Shown piece after piece: positions 47,201-51,065 of a stretch of DNA of 64,000 nucleotides. The DNA is from Chelydra serpentina (lineage: Eukaryota; Chordata; Testudines; Chelydridae), in NCBI GenBank assembly GCA_037349315.1, contig JBAIAC010000068.1, positions 20,241,001-20,305,000 of the forward strand, written 5' to 3'. The notes beneath the pieces were generated by a model. The model was given only the letters and a program-made list of their open reading frames with translations, had not been told where the DNA came from and made no database searches. Every line of letters begins with the position of its first letter. Positions within the stretch are counted from its first letter, which is position 1. The position numbers were made by a program, and so were the translations under genes.

Positions 47201-48726
47201 AGTTAATACAAAGAGGGGTTTTAATAAAATATAAACACTCAGTAATGTTTGGAGCTTGGCTGCCAGTGGAGTTGGCGCGTATGGCGGGCTGCAGGAAATA
47301 ACTCCTTAGGCCGCGTGTTTGAGACCCCTGCCCTAGCCTATATTTGAAAATATAGGAAACATCCAAAAATTTAAATAAATGGTATTCTATTAGTTTTAAT
47401 CACACTGTTAAACAATATGATTAATCGCTATTAATTTTTTTAATTGCTTGACAGCCCTAATTTTCACATGGAGAGACTCACTTCACAAATGAAGAGAGTT
47501 TGAACAAAGTGTAGTTATTGTGTCCTTAATTATTTCTTATCTAAAACAAAATAGTGTTAGCCCCGATGGAATGTTTATGATCAGATTGCATGTACATTGA
47601 CCGTGTTTCTAGAAAAATGGGATTAGCCTCTTGCCATCCCTCTTCTTTATGAGCACTGAAATTCACTCAGAAGTTAGCGTGATTCTACTCTGAAAGTGGC
47701 TGTCTAAAAATGGAGCCACATTAGATCACCTGCTCCTTGTTTTTGTTTAGGGATACGTTAAAGTTAGTGACAGAAGTGAGTCTTCACAGCCTTTTATGCC
47801 TGTTGAGTTTTTACTACCGCGGAACCATGACAGCTGAGACAGTGAGCTGGAGTCTCTTCTTTGTATGTGTATCGTCAACATATTGTTGGCTAATTTGTCC
47901 TAACATAGCTAAATTCCAGTAATATAAAGGTATCAAGGCAATTGAAAGGATTAATAAGGGGGACTACTTTAAACTGCTTAAAAGAATAAAAATTTCCATG
48001 GAGCACTGAATTATTTGGTTCTTCAGAAAATATATCTTCATTTAAATAATGATCTGAGTATCTGTAAGTTGCACCTTTGTATTAATGATGCATATGGCAG
48101 AGGCATGCTCCATTTTATGCAAATTATCTGCTGCCCTCAGGCTTGGCAAGTTTACAGCATTACAAGGATAGGTGCTGGTCTATGTTCAATAGCATACGAG
48201 GGAGAGAACTAGGTTTGGAAAGGGTATGAGCCTAAAAACCCAAATACAGAATGTCTAGCAACAAATAATGTAAATATTCTGAAGTTTTATGATAGGCTGC
48301 TCTTCATCTGGACAGCGAGTTTGGCCATGAAATATTCTGAGGTGCATCATTGGCAGTCACACACCTGGTTTGCATGGAGCACAATAGCTATTTAAATGTG
48401 GGTTGACAAGTTAGGATCAAATCCTAGTCAGGTTGAAGTCCTAAAGTATTTTGCCACTGACTTCAATGGCACTAAGATATGGCCCTTACTGCATTTCAAC
48501 ACACCTAGCTTTGGAGGGTTCAGCCCTCTTTTTCCGAAGATCCCTTTCTAATCAAACTCTTTTTTACATTTTTCTCAATGTAGTTTTAGAAAGCTGGCTT
48601 GACTTCACTGGAGAGCTGGAACCACCAGATCCTCTTGCAAGATTGCCTCAACTCAAGCGACGTATCAAACAGCTCTTAATTGACACAGGGAAAGTACAGC
48701 AAATAGCCACGCTGTGCTCTGTATGA
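2128..48726 (+). CDS. PHF20L1: PHF20L1, 3' part of the gene (14 coding exons, 5' end outside window)
   Basis: PHD finger protein 20-like 1, a nuclear chromatin reader. From family knowledge, its Tudor domains bind methyl-lysine (including methylated DNMT1) and it is related to PHF20 of the MOF/NSL acetyltransferase complex. Visible join: 2128-2210, 5878-6130, 8172-8357, 8565-8771, 20911-21129, 21328-21384, 23001-23105, 27459-27623, 28054-28235, 30401-30500, 38550-38745, 39944-40316, 46099-46264, 48584-48726. All junctions are AG/GT and phase-compatible, giving about 810 codons ending in TGA. Domains in order: Ser/Pro- and Arg-rich linker, lysine-rich segment, acidic stretch, C4HC3 PHD finger, conserved region after the PHD, acidic linker, C-terminal helix-rich tail ending in IATLCSV. 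The Tudor exons lie upstream. The middle lacks a C2H2 zinc finger, which with the TG neighbour favours PHF20L1 over PHF20. No frameshift or premature stop was seen, so the gene looks functional. Confidence 0.95.
2211..5231. other. PHF20L1: Intron between window exons 1 and 2
   Basis: Unusually AT-rich and poor in recognisable repeats between 2211 and about 4335 (see the possible intronic polyadenylation signal at 4312). From 4336 to 5231 I see no gene, repeat or conserved exon. Confidence 0.6.
4312..4317 (+). terminator. Possible intronic polyadenylation signal
   Basis: AATAAA in the intron between the exons ending at 2210 and starting at 5878. The 2.1 kb upstream is AT-rich, lacks clear transposons, and starts with an in-frame GTA TGA right after the exon. 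It could therefore serve as an alternative 3' UTR for a short PHF20L1 isoform. AATAAA occurs by chance in such sequence, so this is a hypothesis. Confidence 0.3.
5232..5671. mobile_element. Miniature DNA transposon flanked by TTAA
   Basis: Ends AGGGGCACTGTCAA and TTGGCAGTGTCCCT are inverted repeats matching at 12 of 14 positions. TTAA lies on both sides (5228-5231 and 5672-5675), the target of piggyBac-type elements. It is 440 bases, AT-rich and non-coding. The superfamily is suggested only by the TTAA flank. Confidence 0.6.
5878..6130 (+). CDS. PHF20L1: PHF20L1 coding exon (window exon 2)
   Basis: Acceptor TATTCAG|GAG and donor ACTA|GTGAGC. It encodes 84 residues beginning [15 protein letters not shown], with a lysine-rich patch ([10 protein letters not shown]) and a proline-directed stretch ([10 protein letters not shown]), and exits in phase 1. 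This is linker between the Tudor and PHD parts, probably disordered and carrying a nuclear localisation signal. Confidence 0.93.
6460..7559. mobile_element. 1.1-kb DNA element with terminal inverted repeats, family unknown
   Basis: GGGCCTGATTCATTAAAAA at 6460-6478 is mirrored by TTTTTAATGAATCAGGCC at about 7541-7558. The interior has no long open frame and I do not recognise the family. No convincing target-site duplication was found. It lies in the intron between window exons 2 and 3. Confidence 0.55.
7773..7793. repeat. Poly(T) tract
   Basis: An uninterrupted run of about 21 T in the intron before window exon 3. It may be the poly(A) end of an old minus-strand retrosequence or a plain simple repeat. 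Confidence 0.8.
8172..8357 (+). CDS. PHF20L1: PHF20L1 coding exon (window exon 3)
   Basis: Acceptor TTTTTAG|GTCC and donor GAGG|GTAATG. It is phase 1 on both sides, so it is symmetric. It encodes [20 protein letters not shown] and about 40 more residues. The RRRRSQR cluster looks like an AT-hook-like or nuclear localisation basic patch. The sequence is strongly like vertebrate PHF20L1. Confidence 0.95.
8565..8771 (+). CDS. PHF20L1: PHF20L1 coding exon (window exon 4)
   Basis: Acceptor TTGTGTAG|TACC and donor TCAG|GTAAAG, phase 1 on both sides. It encodes [20 protein letters not shown] and about 49 further residues. Only 207 bases of intron separate it from the preceding exon, while the next intron is 12 kb. 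The recalled family sequence PDVAH...PCLPLDLSR matches well. Confidence 0.95.
9850..9962 (+). mobile_element. CR1 LINE 3' end fragment
   Basis: It contains the typical CR1 tail: GGTGAAACTCTGACCTG, ACTAGATGATCATAATGG, CCCTTCTG and ATCTATGAATCTAT. Only the 3' terminal hundred or so bases are present, as is usual for 5'-truncated CR1 copies. Confidence 0.75.
11064..11373. mobile_element. Non-autonomous hAT-like element with perfect 8-bp target-site duplication
   Basis: Ends TAGGGATGTAAA and TTTACCTCCCTA are near-perfect inverted repeats, and GTTCTGAA is duplicated exactly on both sides (11056-11063 and 11374-11381). It has an AT-rich periphery with AACCGTTA-type subrepeats and a GC-rich core. 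An end fragment of the same family, in the other orientation, is at 43700-43755. Confidence 0.85.
13440..13640 (+). repeat. MIR-like CORE-SINE fragment
   Basis: The order of words GCTCTGCCAAAGACTT, GAGCATGTCACTT, TCTCATCTGTGAAATGGC and TATAAAGCAC follows MIR-family SINEs (cf. TCAGTTTCCTCATCTGTAAA), with many substitutions. It is an ancient copy with approximate ends. Confidence 0.6.
15450..15635 (-). repeat. Cry-type tRNA-derived SINE
   Basis: Reading the minus strand, it starts with a tRNA-like head (GGGATAGCTCAGTGGTTTG, then GTTGTGAGTTCAATCC as B box) and ends with a CR1-like tail (TCAAGGTAGTTCTAGGAG). This head and tail is the structure of the cryptodiran turtle Cry SINEs mobilised by CR1. 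It lies in the 12-kb intron. Confidence 0.8.
17000..17636 (+). mobile_element. CR1 LINE 3' fragment
   Basis: A 5'-truncated CR1. Translated pieces include the end of ORF2 ([44 protein letters not shown], then [20 protein letters not shown]), broken by a frameshift near 17210. The tail runs through GGTTGGACTAGATGACCTCC to TTCTATGATTCTATGA. It is a fairly young copy compared with that at 28480. Confidence 0.92.
17805..18073. mobile_element. Miniature Harbinger-like element, TTA target duplication
   Basis: GGCTATGGCTACACT at the left and AGTGTAGCCAAAGCT at the right are inverted repeats, flanked by TTA on both sides. It is 269 bases and non-coding. The interior includes further inverted repeats (GGGGTGTG...CACACCCC near 17855-17875). 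The TTA duplication and length suit PIF/Harbinger miniature elements. Confidence 0.7.
18961..19140 (-). repeat. Cry-type tRNA-derived SINE
   Basis: It begins with an inverted CR1-type tail (ATAGAATCATAGAATC, then TTGGAAGGGACC) and ends with an inverted tRNA-like head (GGATTGAACTCACAACC B box, CAAACCACTGAGCTATG A box). This is the second copy of the family in the same intron, in the same orientation as that at 15450. Confidence 0.85.
20592..20619. repeat. A-run followed by G-run
   Basis: About ten A immediately followed by about ten G. A simple-sequence tract of no evident function, and a likely assembly or length-variation point. Confidence 0.85.
20911..21129 (+). CDS. PHF20L1: PHF20L1 coding exon (window exon 5), candidate cassette exon
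   Basis: Acceptor is a strong pyrimidine tract ending TTTTCAG, and the donor is GTTG|GTAAAC. It is phase 1 on both sides, 219 bases (73 codons), open throughout. It encodes a basic/serine-rich segment ([15 protein letters not shown]) followed by a charged helix-like stretch ([20 protein letters not shown]). It fits the frame exactly, but I do not recall this block in the main human protein, where the residues of exon 4 run straight into [12 protein letters not shown]. It may be alternatively spliced. Confidence 0.8.
21328..21384 (+). CDS. PHF20L1: PHF20L1 coding micro-exon (window exon 6)
   Basis: A 57-base symmetric phase-1 exon between TCTACAG and GTATGC. It encodes [19 protein letters not shown], matching the recalled family segment. 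Only a 198-base intron separates it from the previous exon. It was identified by splice sites and frame, as it is too short to show up as a long open frame. Confidence 0.9.
21385..23000. other. PHF20L1: Intron between window exons 6 and 7
   Basis: AT-rich; no gene, transposon end or RNA gene recognised. The open frame at 21958-22242 has no splice-compatible conserved content. Confidence 0.65.
23001..23105 (+). CDS. PHF20L1: PHF20L1 lysine-rich coding exon (window exon 7)
   Basis: Acceptor GCAATTAG|GTAAAA and donor TATG|GTGAGT, symmetric phase 1, 105 bases. Nearly every codon is AAA, AAG, GAA or GAG. The product is a K/E-rich run ending in nine lysines and SKQY, a probable nuclear localisation or nucleic acid contact segment. 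The purine-only run could be length-variable between individuals. Confidence 0.95.
23401..23697. mobile_element. Miniature Harbinger-like element (copy 1)
   Basis: Inverted ends GGGCTAGTCTACAC and GTGTAGACCAGCCC, flanked by TAA and TCA. Inside are two strong hairpins: one around CGATTTATCGCGTCTTGTC (about 23455-23490), and one where CTTCGACTTCAGCTACGT is mirrored at about 23620-23670. It is closely similar to the element at 44730-45025. Confidence 0.8.
23740..24510 (+). mobile_element. Degenerate LINE relic (L2/CR1-like)
   Basis: Broken frames contain words like those of LINE ORF2 C-termini ([28 protein letters not shown]-like region). The tail near 24430-24500 (GTACAGCACCTAGCACAATG, then a TAATAAT run) is a typical old LINE/SINE 3' end. 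The strand is taken from the protein fragments. Family uncertain. Confidence 0.5.
24511..26559. other. PHF20L1: Intronic sequence without recognised genes
   Basis: AT-rich intron between window exons 7 and 8. A weak old repeat-like tail is seen near 24970-25090 (GAGGAGGTTACAGTCTAAC). Nothing else is supported. Confidence 0.6.
26560..26855 (+). mobile_element. Non-LTR retrotransposon 3' relic
   Basis: A short frame encodes [21 protein letters not shown], like the extreme C-terminus of several LINE ORF2 proteins. It is followed by a GC-richer 3' end (CCTGTGCCCCTAAGGGTGCGG) and a GATGAAGAAG tail. The family was not determined and only about 300 bases survive. Confidence 0.5.
27459..27623 (+). 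CDS. PHF20L1: PHF20L1 coding exon (window exon 8)
   Basis: Acceptor TTTTGTAG|AT and donor GAAA|GTAGGT, symmetric phase 1. It encodes [19 protein letters not shown] and then a serine-rich stretch and [13 protein letters not shown]. It is almost identical to the recalled vertebrate sequence and marks the start of the conserved acidic region before the PHD finger. Confidence 0.97.
28054..28235 (+). CDS. PHF20L1: PHF20L1 coding exon, acidic region and start of PHD finger (window exon 9)
   Basis: Acceptor TTTTATTAG|AC and donor ATTCAG|GTAAGG; entry is phase 1 and exit phase 0. It encodes an acidic run ([20 protein letters not shown], then [14 protein letters not shown]) and the first zinc-ligand pair of the PHD finger in [17 protein letters not shown] (Cys-x-Cys). 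The finger is completed by the next exon. Confidence 0.98.
28480..29085 (+). mobile_element. Old CR1 LINE 3' fragment
   Basis: Protein words [31 protein letters not shown] and [20 protein letters not shown] match the end of CR1 ORF2 and its 3' region. The tail has GATACTAGGCTAGATGGCC. It is more diverged than the copies at 17.0 and 55.4 kb, and ends just before TTATGAGG. Confidence 0.8.
29086..29560. repeat. Ancient LINE-like sequence
   Basis: Words such as GAGCTCAATGATGTAGAGCCTTGAA and AAAAGCTGCAATACTCAAGG resemble old L2/CR1-class repeats seen across amniotes. The minus-strand open frame across it (135 codons) is not a credible protein. Strand and ends are uncertain. Confidence 0.35.
29561..30400. 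other. PHF20L1: Intron before the second PHD exon
   Basis: AT-rich. I see no gene, no defined repeat ends and no RNA gene. Confidence 0.6.
30401..30500 (+). CDS. PHF20L1: PHF20L1 coding exon, rest of PHD finger (window exon 10)
   Basis: Acceptor GAATGGTAG|TGT, donor CCAG|GTATGA, 100 bases. It encodes [20 protein letters not shown] and [12 protein letters not shown]. With the two cysteines of the preceding exon this gives the C4HC3 ligand set: C-x-C, C-x2-C, H-x2-C, C-x2-C. All eight zinc ligands are present. PHD fingers of this type bind histone H3 tails in many proteins; the ligand of this one cannot be told from the sequence. Confidence 0.98.
30869..31249. mobile_element. Pogo/Tigger-like miniature element with TA target duplication
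   Basis: CAGGGAAACCCCGCTATAA on the left and TTATAGTGGGGTTTCACTG on the right are inverted repeats, with TA on both sides. It is 381 bases and non-coding. The middle carries a direct duplication of about 50 bases (around 31078-31128 and 31131-31178, sharing GCTTGAAACTTCTCCGCTTT). Ends of this type belong to mariner/pogo elements. Confidence 0.8.
31290..32360. repeat. Probable interspersed repeat, family unknown
   Basis: Repeated words GATTCTGTGCC, AAATTCTGCA and CATTCTGCACTGG, a G/T-rich tract at 31700-31760 and a C-rich block at 31780-32090 differ sharply from nearby intron. They resemble a reptilian repeat rich in ATTCTGC words. No clear ends or target duplication were found, so boundaries are rough. 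Confidence 0.35.
32547..34882 (+). mobile_element. Tigger-like (pogo) DNA transposon, near full length
   Basis: Terminal inverted repeats CAGTAACTCCCCACTTAA (left) and TTAAGTGAGGAGTTACTG (right), flanked by TA on each side (32545-32546, 34883-34884), enclose 2336 bases. The size and ends agree with complete Tigger elements. The interior holds a broken CENP-B/DDE transposase gene. A GC-rich part near 32700-32990 has a 23-base inverted repeat (32784-32806 with 32861-32883). It is inserted in the intron between window exons 10 and 11 in the same direction as the host gene. Confidence 0.93.
33020..34407 (+). pseudogene. Tigger transposase (CENP-B/DDE), frameshifted
   Basis: A cut-and-paste transposase related to the TIGD family, spread over several frames (33123-33368, 33289-33522, 33446-34156, 34105-34407). 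Visible parts: helix-turn-helix N-terminal remnant near 33020-33120; CENP-B DNA-binding part with WFDRFKRRF (about 33330-33360); DDE core with NVDEMGP (33481), [18 protein letters not shown] (from about 33560), [11 protein letters not shown] (from 33824) and [19 protein letters not shown] (from about 33900). The last motif normally reads MDQG; here it is MNQG, so the third catalytic aspartate is lost. Frameshifts and this substitution mean it cannot be active. Confidence 0.9.
35450..35915 (+). mobile_element. DIRS-like retrotransposon, left part
   Basis: Non-coding, resembling the left terminal region of turtle DIRS elements: CTTCTAGTGCTTGTGCAC, TATAAAGAGTGGAGCCACTC, AGTTCCTTCTTACTTCC, GGTAGTGAGAACG. 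It is placed with the tyrosine-recombinase part after 36560 by orientation and content. Recognition is from memory, so moderate confidence. Confidence 0.5.
35930..36556 (-). mobile_element. CR1 LINE fragment inserted in the DIRS relic
   Basis: Minus-strand CR1 sequence; the plus strand carries the reverse of the usual region (CACACAGTATTCCAGATGAG, GAGGTCTCCCCAGTGCC, CACTTCCAACTGATTAG). The reverse-strand frame includes [14 protein letters not shown] and [16 protein letters not shown], typical of CR1 ORF2. It separates two parts of the DIRS relic. Confidence 0.8.
36557..37245 (+). pseudogene. DIRS-type tyrosine recombinase relic
   Basis: The open frame at 36555-36833 encodes [20 protein letters not shown] and [19 protein letters not shown]; later frames give [12 protein letters not shown] and [20 protein letters not shown]. 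These are the conserved blocks of the DIRS tyrosine recombinase (first Arg in TSARSV, His/Arg in HSTR, final His and Tyr in the last block). At least two frame changes occur (about 36835 and 37075), and the expected catalytic Tyr after SRH reads Cys. It is a dead copy of an integrase-lacking retrotransposon. Confidence 0.75.
37250..37497 (+). mobile_element. CR1 LINE 3' end inserted in the DIRS relic
   Basis: A 5'-truncated CR1 tail: GCAAGTTGAAGCTAGACAAA, AACAATTTACCAAGGG, ACACAGGAGGTCAACCTAGA and GGTCCCTTCTGGCCTTC. It interrupts the DIRS relic a second time, on the opposite strand from the first CR1. Confidence 0.8.
37498..37860 (+). mobile_element. DIRS-like retrotransposon, right part
   Basis: Non-coding sequence with GGCTTGGGGGTTACC..., GCACTTGAAGAACTGCTG, CTCCACCCTTTATACC and the closing ACAGTAACAAGAAGGTGAG. 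It resembles the right terminal region of turtle DIRS elements and lies directly after the recombinase part, apart from the CR1 tail. Confidence 0.5.
37985..38260 (-). mobile_element. CR1 LINE 3' fragment
   Basis: The plus strand carries the reverse of a CR1 3' end: AGACTGGATCAGACCTAAGG, CATCTAGTCCAATATC, CTCTGACAGGGGTCAG, ACTCTGGATATTCTTGATAT. A diverged old copy just before window exon 11. Confidence 0.7.
38550..38745 (+). CDS. PHF20L1: PHF20L1 coding exon after the PHD finger (window exon 11)
   Basis: Acceptor TACCCGTAG|GTCAG and donor CTAAA|GTAAGT; enters in phase 1 and exits in phase 2. It encodes [20 protein letters not shown] and the strongly conserved [17 protein letters not shown] and [11 protein letters not shown] segments. 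It follows an 8-kb intron filled with transposons. Confidence 0.97.
38746..39943. other. PHF20L1: Intron between window exons 11 and 12
   Basis: A MIR-like minus-strand fragment is at about 39345-39430 (TTTACAGAAGGGGAAACTGA). A compact double palindrome is at 39685-39741. No gene is supported; the open frame 39648-39854 has no family likeness. Confidence 0.6.
39685..39741. repeat. Compact double palindrome
   Basis: A perfect 19-base inverted repeat (39685-39703 with 39708-39726) closes on a 4-base loop (ATTA). It overlaps a second palindrome, GTGTGTTAT-C-ATAACACAC (39723-39741). No surrounding transposon ends were recognised. Confidence 0.9.
39944..40316 (+). CDS. PHF20L1: PHF20L1 coding exon, acidic linker (window exon 12)
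   Basis: The largest coding exon here (373 bases). Acceptor is CTTTCCAG|AAAT and donor GAGCAG|GTAAAA; phase 2 in, phase 0 out. It encodes [12 protein letters not shown], a charged linker, [17 protein letters not shown], and an acidic block ([16 protein letters not shown]). The conserved patches fit vertebrate PHF20L1, while the linker between them varies. Confidence 0.97.
40505..41938 (+). mobile_element. CR1 LINE fragment, split by an insertion at 40995-41540
   Basis: Left part (40505-40994) encodes [40 protein letters not shown] and [13 protein letters not shown], the CR1 ORF2 C-terminal region. The right part (41541-41938) resumes in the CR1 3' region (TTTACTGCTTCTCATAACAC, TGTGGAACTCCTTGC) and ends with GATACTGAGCTAGATC and the tail. 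The break falls within one otherwise continuous CR1 copy. Confidence 0.9.
40995..41540. mobile_element. Insertion with terminal direct repeats and a long internal foldback
   Basis: It begins ACCGTATATACTCGTTCATT (40994) and ends ACCGTATATGTTCGTTCATA (41517-41536): the ends are direct, not inverted, copies. The inside holds a foldback whose arms at 41171-41258 and 41298-41386 are inverted copies (GTTTACCTGGAG... against ...CTCCAGGTAAAC). A tandem pair of TTCCCAGCCAATGGGAGCTG lies in the left arm. It interrupts a CR1 copy, so it is younger than that CR1. Confidence 0.7.
42526..43157. mobile_element. Harbinger-like non-autonomous element, TTA target duplication
   Basis: GGCCTGGTCTACAGTACG on the left is mirrored by CGTACTGTAGATGTACCC on the right. 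TTA flanks both sides (42523-42525, 43158-43160). It is 632 bases with no transposase. The interior has AAATCGAC/GTCGACTT words in both orientations. Its ends resemble those of the shorter elements at 23401 and 44730. Confidence 0.8.
43700..43755 (-). repeat. hAT-like end fragment, same family as 11064-11373
   Basis: Read on the minus strand, it starts CAGGGATGTAAAACCTGTTA and continues with CCGGTTAAAC, matching the left end of the element at 11064. Only one end is recognisable, so the copy is truncated. Confidence 0.5.
43850..44450. repeat. Old LINE-like and other repeat fragments
   Basis: A pyrimidine-rich stretch at 43890-44040 (CCTCCTAAACTATTGCAACC) resembles degenerate LINE sequence of the kind at 23740. 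The segment 44220-44300 (TGTAGCTCGAAAGTTTGTCT, CCAACAGAAGTTGGTCCAAT) is a known type of reptilian repeat tail. Families and ends are not resolved. Confidence 0.35.
44730..45025. mobile_element. Miniature Harbinger-like element (copy 2), ATA target duplication
   Basis: Inverted ends GGGTACGTCTATAC and GTGTGGACCAGCCC, with ATA duplicated exactly (44727-44729 and 45026-45028). It is 296 bases, one base shorter than the copy at 23401, with the same two internal hairpins (ATCGATTT...AAATCGAT; ACTTCAGCTACG...CGTAGCTGAAGT). No coding capacity. Confidence 0.85.
45029..46098. other. PHF20L1: Intronic sequence before window exon 13
   Basis: No defined transposon ends, gene or RNA seen. The open frame at 45501-45725 has no recognisable family and no splice context. 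Confidence 0.6.
46099..46264 (+). CDS. PHF20L1: PHF20L1 coding exon (window exon 13)
   Basis: Acceptor CTATGGAG|AAG and donor GATG|GTAATT; phase 0 in, phase 1 out. It encodes [20 protein letters not shown] and [19 protein letters not shown], then [10 protein letters not shown]. The last part is a likely amphipathic helix conserved in the family. The acceptor tract is weaker than usual (purines just before AG), but frame and homology fix the position. Confidence 0.95.
46858..47459. mobile_element. hAT-like element carrying a nested hAT-like insertion
   Basis: Ends AAGGGCTGTAAATTAATTG and TAATTGCTTGACAGCCCTA are inverted, flanked by GTTTTCAC and ATTTTCAC (7 of 8 identical). Subterminal AT-rich repeats (AATTAACG, CGTTAATCG) occur at both sides. 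A second element occupies 47028-47330. Non-coding. Confidence 0.8.
47028..47330. mobile_element. hAT-like element nested in another hAT-like element
   Basis: Ends CAGGAATCTCAAACTCAA and GTTTGAGACCCCTG are inverted. Flanks CGCTAGCC (47020-47027) and CCCTAGCC (47331-47338) agree at 7 of 8 positions. It is 303 bases with internal GAGGGCC words typical of this non-autonomous family. It was inserted after the host element had landed. Confidence 0.8.
47460..48583. other. PHF20L1: Intron before the last coding exon
   Basis: AT-rich; no gene or clear repeat. A weak dispersed-repeat word near 48450 (CACTGACTTCAATGG) is common in reptile introns. Confidence 0.6.
48584..48726 (+). CDS. PHF20L1: PHF20L1 terminal coding exon with stop (window exon 14)
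   Basis: Acceptor TTCTCAATGTAG|TTTTAG, entered in phase 1. It encodes [20 protein letters not shown], then a basic/leucine helix and the C-terminus IATLCSV. TGA stop is at 48724-48726. The end of the protein is the same as the recalled vertebrate C-terminus. Confidence 0.97.
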
Positions 48727-51065
48727 CAAAAGGAAGAATAAAGGAATAAAAATAGGCTCGCTACAGTGAATTTTCTTATTCGCCACAAGACTGGCAGGAG
48801 GACAGCAAAAAGCTGGATATTTGTCTGTCTGGTTCTGTGCTGATTACATTTTTAGCCTGAAGCTTTGGAGAAAGGAAAGGAAATCTAGAGTAAGGAAATT
48901 GACACTGAAAAGCTAAATACTCTGTGTTCAAGATGCAAATTACAATATGTCACATACTGAGGAACATTGATATTGTCTGCAATATGATAAATAAGACATG
49001 TGAAGTGGCAGAGTTTCTCCTTCAGGTCATACAAGAAGGTTCAAGAAATCTCTGCAATGGAAAATGCTATAATTTTATAGTCAGTAGCAGAAAGAGCCAA
49101 ACTCTCAAATGTCAGTGGGAAAAATATACTTTCGTAATTATTTTTTTCTCCGATTGCTAATGAAGATACAGACACAGAGAGATCCATATCCTCTCTACAG
49201 TTGGTCCACCCCCAAAGTTTTAGGCAGGTAACTGATTTTTTGCAGTCCATGAACTATTGTCTAATTAGTGTTGTTCAGGAGAATGAAAACATTTGCTTCA
49301 CTTTGGAAAGAAACAGGATGTGGTGGTCTCCTTATAAATATTTTTTTTAAATGGAAATCCTCATTACAGCACCCTTAGGCTCTTTTAAAAACATAAGTGG
49401 CAAACAGTGGTCAGATGTGCCAAATAATACTAAAACCACTGGGATGACAGTTTGAAGATAGTGAAATACATGAAGAGTTTTTTTTCAAAGTTCTACCTGG
49501 TGCCAGCAATCCATCCAAAATTGTATCTAGTTTATATTTTTTTACGTTCTATTGCAGTATTCAGGATTCAAAGTACATTTTTGTCCTGGGTAGCTCAGCT
49601 TGGTGTTAGCCCTCTGAATCTTTACCAACCTCATCTGGGATGAGGAATGACAAGAGCAGCAAAACTGCTTGTTTGGCTGTGAATTACTAAACCACTAGAT
49701 TGAATATCGCAAAGATATATTGTCTAGGATGTTTTTATAAAACTTTTAGCTTCAGTTCTAAGTGAGTAAAACATCATGAAACCAAAGGCAACCTAGTTGC
49801 TCTGTTAGCTCTTGCTGGATTTTGAGCTCAGGACCTTCTCTTTGCCTGTGCTCATGTCAGTTGTCACTGCACCCAGTGCTACATATGTATGTGTAGGTAT
49901 ACGTGTATATACACACATATTCATATGTACATACTATATACATATTTATATCTACACATGTCTAGTTTTATTACAATAGACTATAAGAACTGGTGGTTAA
50001 CATGAAATGTTACCTTTTAACAAGCAGTTTATAAAATTGAAAATAATGTATGTACAGGTTTTGGAATTTGTAAAATATGACTGTTAAAAGGAGGCTATTT
50101 AATTGATGACATAAGATACTTGAACATTTTATGCCTCAACTGTTTATCAGTTCTAGTTTTCTGTATAAATGCATTTTAGAACCGATAGACAGTAAACTTG
50201 AATTTACCTTTTGATAAGAGTACAAGCCACTGTACATTCAAAAATTATTTAAATTTGCAAACACACTGTTCTATATGTAAGGTACTGTATGTAAAACTGT
50301 TTATTAAAACTATTCTGCATACTCTACATTTTCCACTTTTCTTCCTGTCCTGTACAGAAATGTAAGAAACTGATTAAAATAATGTACAGACCATAAAAAA
50401 CTCTACTTTTTTGAATGCCTGTTGAAATTCAGACAGTCGAAAAATGTGCCAAAGATGGATTATGTACAAAAGATGTTGAAACTAGTGCTTTGAACTTTCA
50501 TCATAAAACTATTATTGAGAGAGAAAGTAGCATGCCCGAGTGCGTATTGAAAAATGCCTACACTAAAGTCTAATGTATCTGTCATGTCTGAAGTAAGTTA
50601 ATGCTATTAATATTTTAACTCTAAAGCAAATGTGTTAACGTCAGTTATAGAATGATACCTATTTAAAAGGTCTCTTCAACAGCAGTTACCACACCATTGT
50701 ATTGGAGATATTACAGCTCTGTATTGATTCCAAAATTCAACTCAATCTTAATTATATAGCAGGGATTGGCACCTCCATCATTTAAAGAGGAAATACAGTA
50801 ACTGAGGAATTTGTCAAGGAATGTTGACTTTTTTTTTTTATGGCAACCACTACTATGTTTAACAAAATACCCTGATGTTCTACACAGTATAATCTGATGA
50901 TTAAAGGACTACTTCAGACACATTTCACAGTATTAACAGCTGTTGAAAGTGATCTACTTGCTCTTTGGATATGCAAGATACTGTTATATATTATTCACTT
51001 GCTACATATCCTTAAATGTGGTACTGTGTGTACTGTATAGAATAAATGTAAATCTTAATACACAA
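48727..51065 (+). other. PHF20L1: PHF20L1 3' untranslated region
   Basis: AT-rich sequence directly after the stop with no recognisable interspersed repeat, unlike the introns, as expected of a retained 3' UTR. AATAAA motifs lie very close to the stop (48737 and 48745). The last good one, at 51041-51046, is the likeliest cleavage signal, giving an end near 51065. A TA/CA-rich simple-sequence stretch is at about 49885-49965. The exact end is inferred. Confidence 0.65.
51041..51046 (+). terminator. Candidate polyadenylation signal of PHF20L1
   Basis: Canonical AATAAA after about 2.3 kb of repeat-poor AT-rich sequence. It is the last canonical hexamer before clearly intergenic sequence with old repeats. 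Confidence 0.5.
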
